A stretch of DNA of 64,000 nt from Turbatrix aceti (taxonomy: Eukaryota > Nematoda > Chromadorea > Rhabditida > Panagrolaimidae), in contig OZ017770.1 of the NCBI GenBank assembly GCA_963969345.1, positions 3,047,246 through 3,111,245 on the forward strand, written 5' to 3'. The stretch's first letter is position 1; every line of letters begins with the position of its first letter. Shown one piece after another: positions 32,814 to 46,800 of this stretch. The notes under the pieces were generated by a model. That model was given only the letters and a program-made list of their open reading frames with translations, was not told the DNA's origin and searched no databases. Made by a program: the position numbers and the translations under genes.

Positions 32814-34915
32814 TTCTCCTATTTTTATTCTGTTACATTTGTATTTGTATTAATACCTGTGCATTTTCTGCTTTTTTTATCCTATTTGTGTTTTAAATGT
32901 TCCCTCTTTATATCTGTCTCCTTTTGATAATGCTGCCTCAGCGCTATGCGATGTTTGTCACTACCTACGTGAAAAAATGAAGCGTCTTTTTTAAACAGCC
33001 GCGTTTATTAAAAATCACTTGAGGAAAACAATTGGCTTTAACAATGCGGAAAAAATCTGTAAAATTTATTTGATTACTATTTTGTTGCTGTGGTGAGGCC
33101 AACTGCTTGGGCTTGCAATCGTGGAATCCTCGTGCCCAGGTTTAGGTTGATTAAAAATATAGGCGGAGAGGTGAGGGGGCCCGGATGCGATGCTAGCAAC
33201 TTTGTGTTGTGTCAATGAATCATATTAATCAATGGGGCAATTAGGCGCGGATATTGATCTGACTATAGCTTAAAATAACCGAACCTGGCCAGCATATTAC
33301 AAATAAACAATCATAACTCCATTGTGCTTTATTATTGACGCCGTTCGGTCTTCATCGCAGAATTTTTATTGACTGCGACACTGTTTGCACAGCGATTGAT
33401 CTTCCATATCAATACAGAACTGTTTCAAACCGCCTTTTCGAGGTCGACCCTTACTGGGAAGTGCGTTGACTCACTGACTTGACTTTCGAGTTGCTAATGG
33501 AATTTCGAGAGTTTTCCGGTGTGAAATCTGTAATTACCCAAAAACAGGCCTCAATTTTATGTAAAAGCCTCACACAGCTTACCTCGTCTGGTACTTTGCC
33601 TTTTCTTCTCGCTCCGCCTATTCATAGGCTTCGGGGGCAATAGTACTACTAGTGTCGTCCGTCTTTCGCCATTTCCTTTAGCACGAAAAAGCTTATTTTT
33701 TGCGTTTGTCACCAGTCCATGCTCGATGCTATGCCATCGAAATTTAGCATGCTGCGTTTTTTAACTTTTCAGTCAAAGGAAAGGTATTCCGAAACAACTG
33801 TTTGATGGCACGCAATGTTTTCTACAAATTGTCTGACCGCAAAGCTGTTTTTTTTAATCACTGGTTAATATTTGCATTGTGCTTGTTACGTAATATTTGC
33901 GGATACAACAACTTATGCTTGAAACAAAAGACTGCGCAAAATTCAAAAGCGTCTTGCTTCTTCCCTTAGTTCTTTTATTGCCGACACATGCAGACAGTTG
34001 GTCGGGAATAGGGTTCCCGTCCCCCCCCGTTCCCCGCGGGGTCCCCGGGGAGCTCCCCGCGGGGAGCCCCCCGTATTCCCCCCCCGCAACGGTTTCTCCC
34101 CCGTGAAATTCCCCGTTCTACTCCCCGTGAACATCTCCTCCCCGTGAACTTATATCCCTCCATTGACAAATTTTACTCCGGGATAAACTTGAACACGGAT
34201 TTTGAAAACAAAAAACAGCGCAACATGCGTGCAATGCGCAGCGCGCGTGGGCATCTAACTGTTTTTGGAAAACTACCTCCCCCGTAACCCCCGTAATCCC
34301 CCGTATCCCCCCCGCAACGGTTTCTCCCCCGTGAAATTCCCCGTTCTACTCCCCGTGAAGATTTCCCCCCCGTATATCCCCCCCCGCAATTTAAACGAGG
34401 GGGGGTGGGAACCCTAGTCGGGAATATGCAGTTCGTTTGGTGGCTCAAGCAAAATTTTGAGCAAGTATAAAACTAACTAGGAGCGTGGACAATGCGGTTT
34501 TGCCAAAAAGCTATAACACATGTGACAAAAGTATATATTAGTCGTTGAAATAAACACCAGAACAAGGCTTGTACTTTTTGGGAGGCAAGCGTTGAACGCG
34601 TTTAACTACAGTTTGTTTATAGGCTAAAAATAACGACGGTAAAAAATACTTGAAAATCACATGCAAGTCGTCAATGGTAGTTGGTTGATAAAGCTAAGTG
34701 TATTAAAGCGCGTTTGATATGCATTAACGTTTGTCTTGTCAATTTATCTTTGCCTCCTGGTTCGGTAGCACCGAGTTTCTTCCGCTTCACCGTGTGACCG
34801 TCTATATTTGGCTATGCTAACCGTGGTGTTTATATCAATGACAATAATGCTTTAGGCAGGCTGCGATTCGAGAAGTTAGAAGACCGGTGTTCTCTGACGG
34901 CTATCACCGCTACCG
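32814..34915. other. Intergenic with a hAT-like element
   Basis: AT-rich spacer between two plus-strand genes, interrupted by the C-rich element at 34009-34416. No exon seen before the cotransporter start. Confidence 0.5.
34009..34416. mobile_element. hAT-like non-autonomous element, very C-rich
   Basis: 408 bp bounded by the inverted repeat TAGGGTTCCC (left) and GGGAACCCTA (right), followed inward on both sides by a C-run. The 8-bp direct repeat GTCGGGAA flanks it at 34001-34008 and 34417-34424. An 8-bp duplication with YAGGG-type ends is the hallmark of hAT elements. The interior has two related C-rich blocks (about 34065-34150 and 34285-34375), each containing GCAACGGTTTCTCCCCCGTG, TTCCCCGTTCTACTCCCCGT, separated by ordinary sequence, and an inverted GGGG/CCCC cluster near 34030-34070. 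No transposase is encoded. Confidence 0.85.
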
Positions 34916-37900
34916 ATGAGTCGATTTCAAGTATCGTCTGTCACAGCCGATGATGGACCAACATCTGTAACCTCTCAGCCAACGCCTGTATCGACGGAAA
35001 CTCATCAACCGGGTAAGATTAGGCAATCCTGTTTTATGCCCTGCATTTTGAGAGTAATTGAATTGTAAAAAAACCGAAGTTTTTTTGCGCAAAAAAATGC
35101 TCTGAGTCAAAATGTGCTGCATGCGAATTCGTGTTCATAGTGCCGTAAACTATATAATATGTTTAAACTCCTTCTCATGGCATTTTAAATATCCACGTGT
35201 GAACATGTGTGTACAATTAGCTTTTATGTCTTGGCGTAAATATTTAAGAATTCAGTGTTTGTAGAATTTAAAAAAACGCAACTTTTGTGAAGGGGTTATT
35301 AATTGGGATAACCATCTGATTCGTAAATTGCTGGTATAAAAGTCATTTACAATCGTTGCATAAAAGAAGGCTACGATGAATCCACACTCATATAGCAGGA
35401 CTAAGTGTACAAGAATTAATCTTGTTCCTTCACGCTTTGAATAAAATTTGCATAATCATGTTAAAATATTTTTCTCACTCAGACCCCTGCCGCCTTATTT
35501 ATTGGCAATGGCAGCTTTGATGTCATCCCTGGCTTTCAAAATAGGTAATGGCATTAAAAAACAAAATTTTTACACGCTGCTAAAAAGCCTTTTTGAATTC
35601 TGCCAAGGTCATCATCCTTGGCCTAATGACTTCTCAAAAATCGTGTAATGTGGATAAAATTGCGGCAGTCATTTTTTACGGCTTGCTTGATGGCTCCAAA
35701 TGTTTGTGTTAAAAAAACGCCTTTTGTTGCACTTTTTTTGATGCCCAAGCTTTGGTGAAAGATTTGAAATTAAGATATATGGTCTCTTTCCCGATGTTAG
35801 CTCGTTCAAAAGTAGTTTGTTCATGCAGTGCTTATTTTTTTTCATCTTAGTGATTTGTATTCATGAAAAAAAATTATAATAATTTTTCTTGTTTTTTTTT
35901 CAAATTCACAGTTGTTTCATTTTTAAAAAGAAAAGCATAATAATTTATTTTTCAAAATTTTAACGGTTTTTTAAATTAGTTAGTCAGAAAAAAAAGAGAT
36001 GAAACTTGTTTTTGACACATTATCGGAAATTTCGGAAAAACTCTTCTCAAGTTAAACTCTATTAGGCCTTCTTGCATAATCTCGAAGCTCTAAGCTCTTA
36101 GAAAGCAATTCAATTGAACAAAGACTTTTATCATTTTTTTTTGAGAATTGCTGTCAAAAATGTAAGAACCTCTCAATTGTAAATTTAAAAAAACGAAGGC
36201 AAAAAGTCTGTGAATGCGAAGAATTTAGCACAGCCAGAATAAGCAACCTGCGGCATAGAAAGTTATTACTACAGTTTTTTTGACGTTTACCATGTCGTCA
36301 AATATTTGCGTAAGTGAATTGGCAGTTTCCTCTTCTTTTGGTTATTTGAAAGATATAAAAATAGTGAAGGGCAAGCAAATCAGCACTTGCAGTTGTTGTT
36401 AGATTTGAAAAAAATATAGAGCGGTGTACTTTTATGTTAGAACAAATTTTTTTCAAGCTATCGGTTGGTCCGGTGCTTTATCTTTTGTTTACGCCAGAAT
36501 TTATCTTAAATTGCTGCCAAATTATTAGAGTTGATAGCGAGCAATTTTTTGGTCCACGATTTTGGTTTGTGCCATTAATCACCAAAAATCTATTCTACTG
36601 CTTTTGAATATTTTTTCTTTGTGAAAATTTTTGTTTTGCTATTAAGTACCACTGAAAAAGACCTTGGATTAGTTTGACTGGGTGGAACCCTGCCGCCGTT
36701 TTTCCTTGCCTTCAGGCAATGCTTTCGATGCTACATAAGTTTTTTCCTCACAATAGCCAAGTTTTTGCATTTTTATTCTAAAATACTTTTCTTCAACGTT
36801 TTACCCATTTTATGCCTTGTTTTTCTCGCATCTACTACTTGTGCCACTTTGTTTCGAGAGTTTCGTATAAATAGAAAGCCTGCCTTGTTTTTTATACTTT
36901 GTTTTAGTCACAAGTCAGCAATCACGAGGGGGCAAGACGGTTACAGTCGAGTGGCCATTGACTCAGGTATAATATTTTTTTTTAATATTTCTGATAATTA
37001 GCTGTCGCTTGCGATCATTTTTTGTCATGCATAAAATTTGACACGCAATTAGACAAAACAGAGAGGTTATAATGACACGCGTCGGGGGGATTCAAGAATA
37101 TTTTTTTGTTAAGGAATTTGTTTTCTACAACTATAAGTACTCGGTTGTGAAAGTATTGAGTGGTGCCAAAAGTATAATTTTGTGTGTAGTACGTTTTTTT
37201 TTCTATATGGCTTTGTTATTGAACTCCTGTGTTTGCAATATGTATTACGGCTAAACGGATCTGCTTTCAGGCGTAGATGGCTTATGAACGAGGGCGTAAG
37301 TTGCATTGCATGGTTATGTGGATCGGTTTTCACATTTAGCAATAACACAAGCCATGTTAAAAAATTTTAAAGTCACACAAAATGGAAGAAAATTGCATTC
37401 CCGGAAGATGAATTTTTTTTCTAAAAAACACATTTTTAGATATCAACAATGGAGCCGAACGCATACCTTTGTTCGAAAAGGGCGATGGCACATTGGCGTT
37501 GTACGAAGTGGGTTTAAGAGCAGAACATAATTGGTTAACAAATAATAACTCTTCCAGGAAGAGTACAACTCGCAGGGTCAAAAGATTGGACAGATGCTGC
37601 GATCCATATCGCTGTATCGGTCCGTATTGCCTAATTCGGAGGATGCAGAATCCACAACAACGACGAATACAACAGCTAGAAATCAAGAATCACAGGCAAG
37701 AATTGCAATTTTTTATGCGTTGTCTGAAAAGTCTAATCGTGCCAATTTTAGTTTGTCGATAATCCAATTCTAGAGTGCATAATTTTTTTACCGCAAAAAA
37801 AGTCACGCATGCTTGTTTCTTTCCGTTTTTTAAACGTTTAACTCGGTGCACTGAAAATCACAAATTGCCAGTCAATGTATGCGTTTTAGGATTTTTGACA

Positions 37901-40900
37901 CCAAAAAAAAGAACGCAAAATTACACGTTTATGATGACCAGTTATGAAAAAAAAAACAATTTTTAGCCAGTGAAAATGGGCACAATCATGGGTGTTTACT
38001 TGCCTTGTCTACAAAATATTTTCGGAGTGCTCTTCTTTATTCGACTTGCATGGATTGTTGGAACGGCGGGCATTGTGCAGGCACTTTGCATTGTATTACT
38101 GTGCTGCTCAGTGGTGAGTGAATTTAATGCAAAGCAAGGAGAACAAATTGAACTCAGAATTAAAGATTTGCAAGAAGCAAGTCGAAGAAACATGCACACG
38201 CATTTAACACAAAAAAATAATTTGAACTATTTTTAGACATTCTTAACCTCAATATCTCTTTCTGCAATTGCTACAAATGGCGTTGTCCCCGGTGGAGGTC
38301 CGTACTACATGATATCCAGAAATTTAGGACCCGAATTAGGCGGTGCTGTTGGTATACTTTTTTACTTAGGAACGACTATAGCGGCTTCAATGTACGTAAC
38401 CGGTGCCATTGAAATATTTTTGGTAATTGCATTTTTTTCGAATCATTTGCCTGAGGGAACAAAAATTATTTTTAGTTATACATCTATCCACAAGCTCAAA
38501 TTTTCGAGTCAATGTACCATAATTGTCGGCTTTTTGGCACGATTTGGCTTCTCATACTCGGGTTAATCGTTCTTGCTGGTGTCAAAGTCGTTAACAAATT
38601 CTCCCTACCCGTAGTTGCAGTAGTTGTAACCTGTTTATTTTTTACATTTGTTGGTGTTGCTGTCAAAGCTGGCGGATCAAAGGATCTGAGGTGTGTTTAA
38701 GCTAAATTATTCAAATTAATTCCAGAACATTTTTTAGCTTTTGCATTGTCGGTGATCGACCCGTAAACATGGTAGCAGCGTCCGAAAAGCTAGGATTCAA
38801 GCCAAACTGCACGGCAGACGGTCTTTATGATCTGTTTTGTCCTCCAGACGAAAACGGAACAATTCAATGTGACCCTTATTTTCAAAGACACACCAGAACT
38901 AAAAGATTCACAATCCAGGAACGGGTGGGTTATTTTTTGATGCATTACTAAGAGATTCTCATTTGATATGAGAATTTATAAAAAAAAAACAGGAACATTA
39001 AATATTCCAACGCTTTCAGCCTGCTATCACGGGTATAACCAACGGAGCATTCTACGACAACTTGTGGAGCAAGTATCGTTACCAGGGAGAAGTATTGTCC
39101 AAAGGCAACATGTACAAGGAACCAAAAGCCGAGAAAAACGGTTTTTACGTTTACGCAGATACGACAAGTTCGTTCATGATTCTGGTCGGTGTGTTCTTCC
39201 CGTCTGTTACCGGCATTATGGCAGGCTCAAATCGTTCTGGTAATCTGAAAGATCCATCGAAGTCTATTCCTGTCGGTACACTGGGAGCTCAACTGTCAAC
39301 TACGATAGTCTGTAGGTGAAAATTATACAAAACATATTCACAGTGTGTTTATTGTTTAGATCTTTTTGGAACCGTATTATTTGGATCGTCAGTGGCAGAA
39401 ATGTTTATTCGAGACAAATTTGGTCAATCAGCGATGGGAAGCCTTGTCATAGCAGAACTGGCTGTGCCTTCACCGCTTGTCATTCTGATCGGCTGTTTCT
39501 TGTCAACTAGCGGCGCCGGTCTGCAGTCTCTCACCGGAGCACCCCGGTTGCTCCAAGCCATCTCAGCGGACGACGTGATTCCATTTTTAAGCGTTTTCCA
39601 AAAATCAGATCGCCGTGGCGAGCCTATTCTGGCAATCATCGTTACCCTTGCCATTTGTGAAATTGGCATTCTGATTGCAGTTATCGAGAACATTACTGCC
39701 CTTATCACACAGTAAGATTTTTTGTTTTTGTAAAATTATACCGCTGAATTTTTTAGGTTCTTCCTAATGTGTTACCTCGGCGTAAACACAGCCTGTGCCT
39801 TACAATCCCTGCTCAAAGCACCGGGCTGGCGACCGTCCTTCCGGTATTTCCACTGGTCACTATCAATGCTAGGTACCTTCCTTTGCGTCGCAGTCATGTT
39901 CATAAGTGCCTGGTATTTTGCCCTTATTGCTATTTTCATCGGTATTGGTGTCTACAAATATATAGAATACGCCGGAGCAGAGAAAGAATGGGGCGATGGA
40001 TTGAAAGGTCTCGGTTTATCAGCCGCCAGATTTGCCCTGCTCAACGTCGACGATTCCGGACAAACGCATACTCGAAACTGGCGTCCTCAGCTGTTGATGC
40101 TGTATCCAAACAATTATCTGTTTGCGGAAGTCAGCAGCGAACAAATGAATAACATCAAGCAGGGTCTTCTGAGCTTTGCTTCTCAGCTGAAAGCCGGCAA
40201 GGGACTTACTCTCATCACGGAGTGCGTAGAAGGCAACTTTGCTGAAATGGCTGATGAGGCTCAAAAGCGAAAGGAAATCCTGCATTCAGATCTGCAAAGA
40301 CACAAAATCAAGGGTTTCTGTGACGTCGTGGTTTCTGAAAAGTACCATCATGGCCTGTCGTATTTGATCCAGACTTCTGGTCTCGGTGGTCTTCGCCACA
40401 ACACGGTCATGCTTTGTTGGCCAGATCAGTGGGCCGAAAAGAATTCTCATGATAATGCGCACAAGTTTGTCAACATTCTTCGCGACATCATCGCAGCCAA
40501 ATGCGCCATATTGGTTCCTAAGAACGTGCACATGTATCCGACATCTGCGGAAAAGGTGAACGGAACCGTGGATGTCTGGTGGATCGTGCATGATGGCGGA
40601 TTGCTCATGCTGCTGCCCTTCCTTCTTCGCAAACACAAAACATGGCGTAACACTACTCTACGCTTGTTTACGATTGCTCAGATGAGTGACAACTCTGTTG
40701 AAATGAAGAACGGACTCAAAAGCTTCCTCTATCACCTGCGCATTGAGGCTGAGGTATCTGTTATCGAGATGGTAAGTCGAAGATGCATGCGATGCGTGTG
40801 TAGTGTAGTGTATTTTCGCTAGTAACATCATTTCGCTAGTTGCCTTACTTTTTTAGCCAGAAGACGATATATCTGACTACACCTACGAGAGAACGCTTAA

Positions 40901-41606
40901 GATGGAAGAGCGAACCAAGCTAATGCGTGAGATACAACTTAAACGTGAGGTCATCGACATACAGTCTCAGATGGATGAAGCTGTTCGCGAACGCAAGTTC
41001 TCTAAAATCATGACTGATGACGAAGCGGTGAGGGTTTTTTTCATAACACACACTGACGATTCGATTTATTTTGCCGTATTACGGTGTTCAGTCCCATTCA
41101 ATTTTGATGGTTTTATTTTTTGTTTCCTTGGTTATCAGAATTCATTCGTTAAATTCTCTTCAGTTATTTAGGGAATAATAACAAGAAAATTATTTTTAGC
41201 ATAACCTCAACAAAAAGCCCAACTCGACCGGAAAAGTGCGTTTTTCTGATAACTCAGTCGAGGTAAGGGCCTGCATTTGACGTCTCTCATCACTTTTGTA
41301 CTAATTAAATTGACACTTTTTTAGATTAATTCGCCATTGAAAGAAGAAGATGAAGAAGACCATCAGTCAACGGCCAAATACATTCCAAGGACGAAAAATG
41401 TTCGAAAGATGCATACAGCAGTCAAGCTTAACGAACTTATGCAGGAGAATAGCTCGAATGCACAGCTTGTTGTCGTGAATTTACCACCCCTTGAACACGA
41501 CCGGGATACTTACTACATGGAATTCATCGATGTACTTACCGAAGGTCTTAATCGTGTCTTGCTAGTCCGAGGAACGGGAGCAGAAGTCATCACAATCTAC
41601 TCTTAG
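34916..41606 (+). CDS. kcc: K-Cl cotransporter, SLC12A4-7 (KCC) family
   Basis: Electroneutral K+/Cl- exporter controlling cell volume and neuronal chloride. Fourteen exons join in phase to 1086 residues: a cytoplasmic N-terminus of about 117, twelve predicted membrane helices and a long cytosolic C-terminus. Family signatures: [20 protein letters not shown] in TM1, [35 protein letters not shown], and the large loop between TM5 and TM6 ([18 protein letters not shown]) with glycosylation sites, which is diagnostic for KCC rather than NKCC. The C-terminal half shows MLCWPDQW and ends [16 protein letters not shown]. Intron 1 is 1.9 kb, by far the longest in the gene, and the exon-2 acceptor (TCAG at 36918) is set by phase. 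The intron after exon 4 (37696-37966) uses a GC donor, CAG|GCAAG. Confidence 0.96.
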
Positions 41607-42085
41607 TTTTTTTATCTGTCAATCTTTTACTTACCAAGTGTTAAAATTTTTCTTGTCCACAAAACCAAAGCCATTATAAATTGTCAGAAAAAGAAAACTC
41701 CTCACATGCCAAATTTTTGCATCAGTTTGCGTGATAGTTGGTAGTTGTTACCTAGTTTACTTGGTACCAGAATTATGAGTAACAATGTGCCATTTGACAA
41801 TTGCTACCTTCCAAAATTGATGACAAGAATGAAAACCAATAAATAATTTTAACGTAAATGCAGAAAAACAAAATTGGAAAAAAAAGCAAAATCATAAAAA
41901 CCGTTCTTTTTTTTCGTTCTGAGACGTTGCCTGGCGTCAACTTTGTACTTTGCAAGCAACAAAATCATCCCGGAGTTCGGTGAGCATTGGAGGAAAACGA
42001 CGATAAGATAACAGCTTTTCTTTTCGTAGTCGGTGGTTGGAAAGTTGTCGAACCTTGCCATTTGAGCTTTGATTGATTGACGAAC

Positions 42086-42975
42086 ATGGGCGACTCAAGC
42101 TATGACCAGGACATGTCACCTGAGATTTTTGTGGAACTCATGAAGCTGTTTTTCAATCGAGGCTGGATGGTGGGAAGCGGTGGTGGCATGGCAGCGGCTA
42201 CTTCTAGCGGTTATTTGTTGTATTCGCCATCATCTGTTCAAAAGGAACTTTTATCACCGTTGGTAGCTTTTTTTTAGGCAAAGCATGACTGATTGCTTTT
42301 TAGTAAGGATCTATTTGTCTTCAACCAGGAGGAAATGAAGCTTATATCCCGTCCGACCAATCCAAAGATCAGAGAAAGCGCTTGCGTGCCAGTTTTTAAT
42401 TTAGTTTTCAATAATGATGAGCGTTGGTTTTTTGACGGAAGACATTGTTTCAATTTGCATGTGATGTTTTTGCAGACGCATCATGCGTTATTCACACGCA
42501 TTCCAAGTATGCCAACTTACTGACGCAACTCGTTGGTAACCGTGACGTCTTCGAAATTTCGAACCAGGAAATGATCAAAGGAATCATTGATCGTCGAACA
42601 CAGAAGCCTCTAGAAAATATCCAAACCCTCAGAGTTCCAATAATCGATAATGCAGCTCATGAATTTATGCTCGTGGTATGCAATTGATGTTTGCCCGACG
42701 ATACTGATTTATTGGCTTATGATTTTTTTAGCCGCAAGCAAAAGAAGTACTCAAGCACTACCCCGAGGCATCTGCTATTCTAGTCCGCAATCACGGACTG
42801 TTTGTTTGGGGTCCGACTTGGCAGAAAACAAAGATCATGTGAGGCTTTTTTTGCGACTTTGTTTATCGGCTCATTATTTTTTTTAAGGCTGGAATGCTAC
42901 GAGTATCTCTTCGAACTGGCGTGTGACATGCTTAGATCCAACCTACCCTTGGTTTCATCTATCGTCGTCAATTAA
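42086..42975 (+). CDS. apip: Methylthioribulose-1-phosphate dehydratase (APIP/MtnB)
   Basis: Dehydrates 5-methylthioribulose-1-phosphate in the methionine salvage pathway. Five exons (42086-42262, 42308-42422, 42476-42675, 42732-42838, 42888-42975) encode 228 residues, near the family length of about 240. The class II aldolase-like zinc site is intact: His104 and His106 in IHTHSK, and the later His in [10 protein letters not shown]. The catalytic Glu is in NQEMIKG. Substrate-binding landmarks [11 protein letters not shown] and SPSSVQKE match APIP. The second exon starts at GATCTATT, because splicing at the earlier AG would create a stop codon. AATAAA at about 43012. Confidence 0.95.
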
Positions 42976-43887
42976 TCATATAATTGTGTTTTAGTTTTAT
43001 ACGTTTTTTACGAATAAAAATGAAATCGGAGACCCTCTTTCAGCGTTCCATCACTTCGTACATCGGGGTTTTTTCGAACGCACTTTTTTTTTGTCTTTTA
43101 ATCACAATAAACGTGCTAATCGTTGTTTTCGATTAAAAAAGCTCAAGTTGAAAATGTGTGGCGACAGCAGTCATAGCGAACACGCTCTACTAGACTAACA
43201 CTATCCCCCCTTTCTCCTATCGAGTGTACGCGATCCTGCATAGCGGAACAATAAGAGACGAGGCATAATGCTTTCGATGAGTTAGCTAGAGAGGTTAAGC
43301 TTTTTTTACCGGATAAACTTAAATCGATGATTTGGAAGAAGAACCTGTGCGCAACCATTTTTCTGGGATTTCCTGTTACCTGGAACGCCTGAAAAGATCC
43401 CCGCGTGTAAATTGAGGATATTTGCTCTTCTTACCCTCTTTTTTGATGTCTATTATTTTATACATAATTTGAGTTTGTTTCATTCTATTTTTACTTTATT
43501 TTCTATTTTCCGAGTTGTGTCTGTTATTAATAGAAAATTACCCGCGATGCGTTACGTGATCGTGATCGACAGATTTAAAGGAATTATGCAGTACTTTTTT
43601 GTGATCATATGATTTAATTTTTGCGTTATTTATATTTAACAATATTGTCGAGCAAAATATCACTCTTCGTTGCTTCAAAAAACATTTTTCTTCGTTTGAT
43701 GCAAACGCTTTTTCTTCTAGGGTGAAGATCTAAAAACAACATCACAACGTTGTCTGGCTGAAACTGGTAGCGCTTCTTCCGTATCGGGCGTTTCTTAGTC
43801 TTGAATCATCATTCTGAATCATCGTTATTGCTTATTAAAAGCCTTCTGAAAAATAAAAAAATGGTTTTTCTTCCCAGAGATGCTGTC
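42976..43887. other. Intergenic and probable 5' leader of the kinase gene
   Basis: Spacer before the kinase gene. An acceptor-like TTCTTCCCAG ends at 43876, 11 nt before the chosen kinase ATG, so an untranslated exon may lie here. Confidence 0.45.
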
Positions 43888-46800
43888 ATGAGCGCTGAAG
43901 AAGCAGCGAACGTGATTAAAGTAGACGAAACCGATCACTTTAACGGTAGGTCAACTTTTAAAACTAACTTTATTGTTTACAAGAGGTGTTTTTTTCAGAG
44001 GAATGGACGCCGCCTTTTGACTTTCGGGACAGCGTTTTGTTAAAAACAAATGAAAAGTTCACGGATTCTTATGATCTTTTCGAGAGCCTGGGAGAGTAAG
44101 TATACATACATCATCGTAAATATCTTATTTTTTTCAATTTTCCATACTTTTTTTTTATTTTAGAGGAAAGTTTGGTAAAGTTTACCGTTGTCTGGAAAAG
44201 TCAACCAAACTCGAGTTGGCGGCAAAGTGCATTCGATTGAAACGAGATGCGGATAAAAAACAAGTCGAAAAGGAGATATCTTTTATGACACGTATGCGCC
44301 ACAGGTGCATAGCCCAGATGTACGATGCGTTTGCAACGTCTCAGAACGAAGTTGTACTGATCATGGAGATGTGAGTAAATTTATTGCAATTAACTTTCTT
44401 TGCTTCAAATTCTTAGTCTCCCAATTTCTTTGTGGTAACTATGAAAATTGCAGCGTGCATGGCGGTGAACTTTTTGATCGCGTGGTTGAGGAAAATTACA
44501 TTCTAACAGAAACAGCTGTTGCCATGATCGTTTATCAAATATGCGAGGCTATTGGCTACATACATAGTCAAAATATTATTCACCTGGACTTGAAGCCTGA
44601 AAATATCATGTGTGTATCGCAGACTGGAAATCAGATTAAGCTCATCGACTTCGGTCTGGCTCAGTATTACGACGGAGAACATGACTTGCTCTTCATGGCA
44701 GGTACACCTGAGTTTGCTGCACCTGAAGTTATCAAGTTTGAGCCGTTGGACTTTCACACAGACATGTGGAGCGTGGGAGTCATTGTATATATTTTGTGGG
44801 TTTCAAGTCGAAAAATTTAATTCACACATTGTTTTCTTTTTTTTTCAGGTTATCTGGCGAGTCGCCATTTTTGGGCGATAATCTTGCGTTAACTTATTAC
44901 AACGTTGAACGAGGTTTGTGGGAATTCTGTGAAGAATTTGACGACAATGGCGTCACTTCTGAAGCTCGAACTTTCATTGAAAGTCTGTTGATTCTGGACA
45001 AAAGGTACTCTTTTTATTCCTTTTTTAGTATCACATTGATATAATTTTTTTACAGTAAGCGCATGCTCCCAGGCGATTGTCTAAAACACCCCTGGATTCA
45101 AATGCACTTGGAAAAAGCCCGTCAGCATCGTGAGGACCAGACGCAGATAAACACAGCCAAATTGCGGAACTACGTTCGCAACAAGAATTTCCGAGTAAGC
45201 TTTCCTTTCTTTGTTACCGATAATTGCGTAAATGTACTTTTGATTTTTTCAGCGGTTAGTGTTTGGTGTACTATTCGTAAACACCGTCGTGCGAATCTTT
45301 AACACTCTGAGAGAAAAGAATTGTGAATCAGGTATTCAATACGTCAAAAACATGCTTGACGCAGTCAATTCTAAAGAAACAGACAACAGCACTGGTGAGA
45401 GAGAATCACTGATGAAAACTGCTATCACAATGGGTCGAAGAACAACGTCATCGACAAAGAAAGAATCCACAGAGACACCTCCTTTGCCTTCGCCTCCGCT
45501 ATTAACTACCGATGACACTAATATGACTCAGGAAAAGATGGAACGTCTCGACAGCGGTTTAGGCGAGGGCTCAACTAAGCTCTTTGTTCTCGATGAATTG
45601 GAGGAAGAAGCAAATGCAACACTTTCAAGCGAAAAGTTTGAATATGCTGGTCCCCCAACGCAGGAGTCACCTTCTGCTGCTCCACCTGTCACGCCGCCTA
45701 AAAAGCCCAAAATCAAGAAGAAAATTGTAAAAGCTTCTCCGAAAACTTCGAATGATTCCGCTTTGGCAATACCCGCTGTCATCCCCGAAGTTCCGCTTCC
45801 AACTTCCTCTGACGTACCTTTGCCGGCAATTTTGGACTCAAAGGACTCTGCTGCTCTTGTTGAACCTACGCCGGCTCCTGCGCCTGTAATTGCGCCCGTC
45901 GTCTTGTCAGTGCCTGTTTCGGCAACGACATTATCAGATGGTACGTCGACGACGGCTACCGTAACCACAACAACTACCGCCACTACGGCCAGTGAGGACG
46001 AAACAGCTCCGAAGGTTAAAAAAGTGATTCGTCGCAAGAAAGTCCCTAAGCCTGTACTTACCCTTCGTGACGTCGAAGTGCCTACCGTAAAGTATCCCAA
46101 GAAGAAGGTAAAGAAGGCAGAAAAGACAGAAAGTTCCCATGGTTCGCTCAAAGCTGAAACTTCATCAACCAATGTGTCGTTCAAGAAAAGCGAAAGTCAA
46201 ACTAGCATGGAAAATGCAGAGACGCAACCCATTGAAAGCATTATTGCCCGTCGTCGACCGGAAGGCAGACGAGGTATGGTTGGAAATTTGCTGAAAAAAT
46301 TGGAGCAAAACATTGACAAAAGTACTGTCCCCAAATTTGCTGTCTCTGGTGTCGTGCCCATCAAGCCACCTGCCACACTGAAGCATCCTACGAGTCAGCC
46401 TGTTCTTTGGGCTTCTGCATCGTCGACGAATGAAGCCGGTTCCGACAAACCATCTCCCCAAAAGTTACTGACCAAAGTCCAATCACACGACGTCAAAAAA
46501 TCACACTCTCTTAGTCTAACATCAAGTTCTTCAATGGCAACTTCATCAAAACAAGCTTTAAATAACGGCAAAATGACATCACGTAATGCATCTAAAGGTC
46601 GTCCAAATTCTCATTCATCAGAATGTACAGAAAAGGCTCATGAGAAACTAGCTGATAATAACACAGCTTCCGATGCATTCATTACGAAAAATGTATGTTA
46701 CTTTTTCATAAGCCATAGGCATTAACAGAAATTTTTATAGACTGAACGACCAAAAAAGCAGTTGACTAATGAAAAGATGACAAATGCAACAAAAATTCCG

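Noticed and set aside
45528..46184. Minus-strand open frame of 218 codons
   Set aside because: Exactly antisense to the disordered Ser/Thr/Pro-rich kinase tail; no splice sites or start context, so a shadow of biased codon use.
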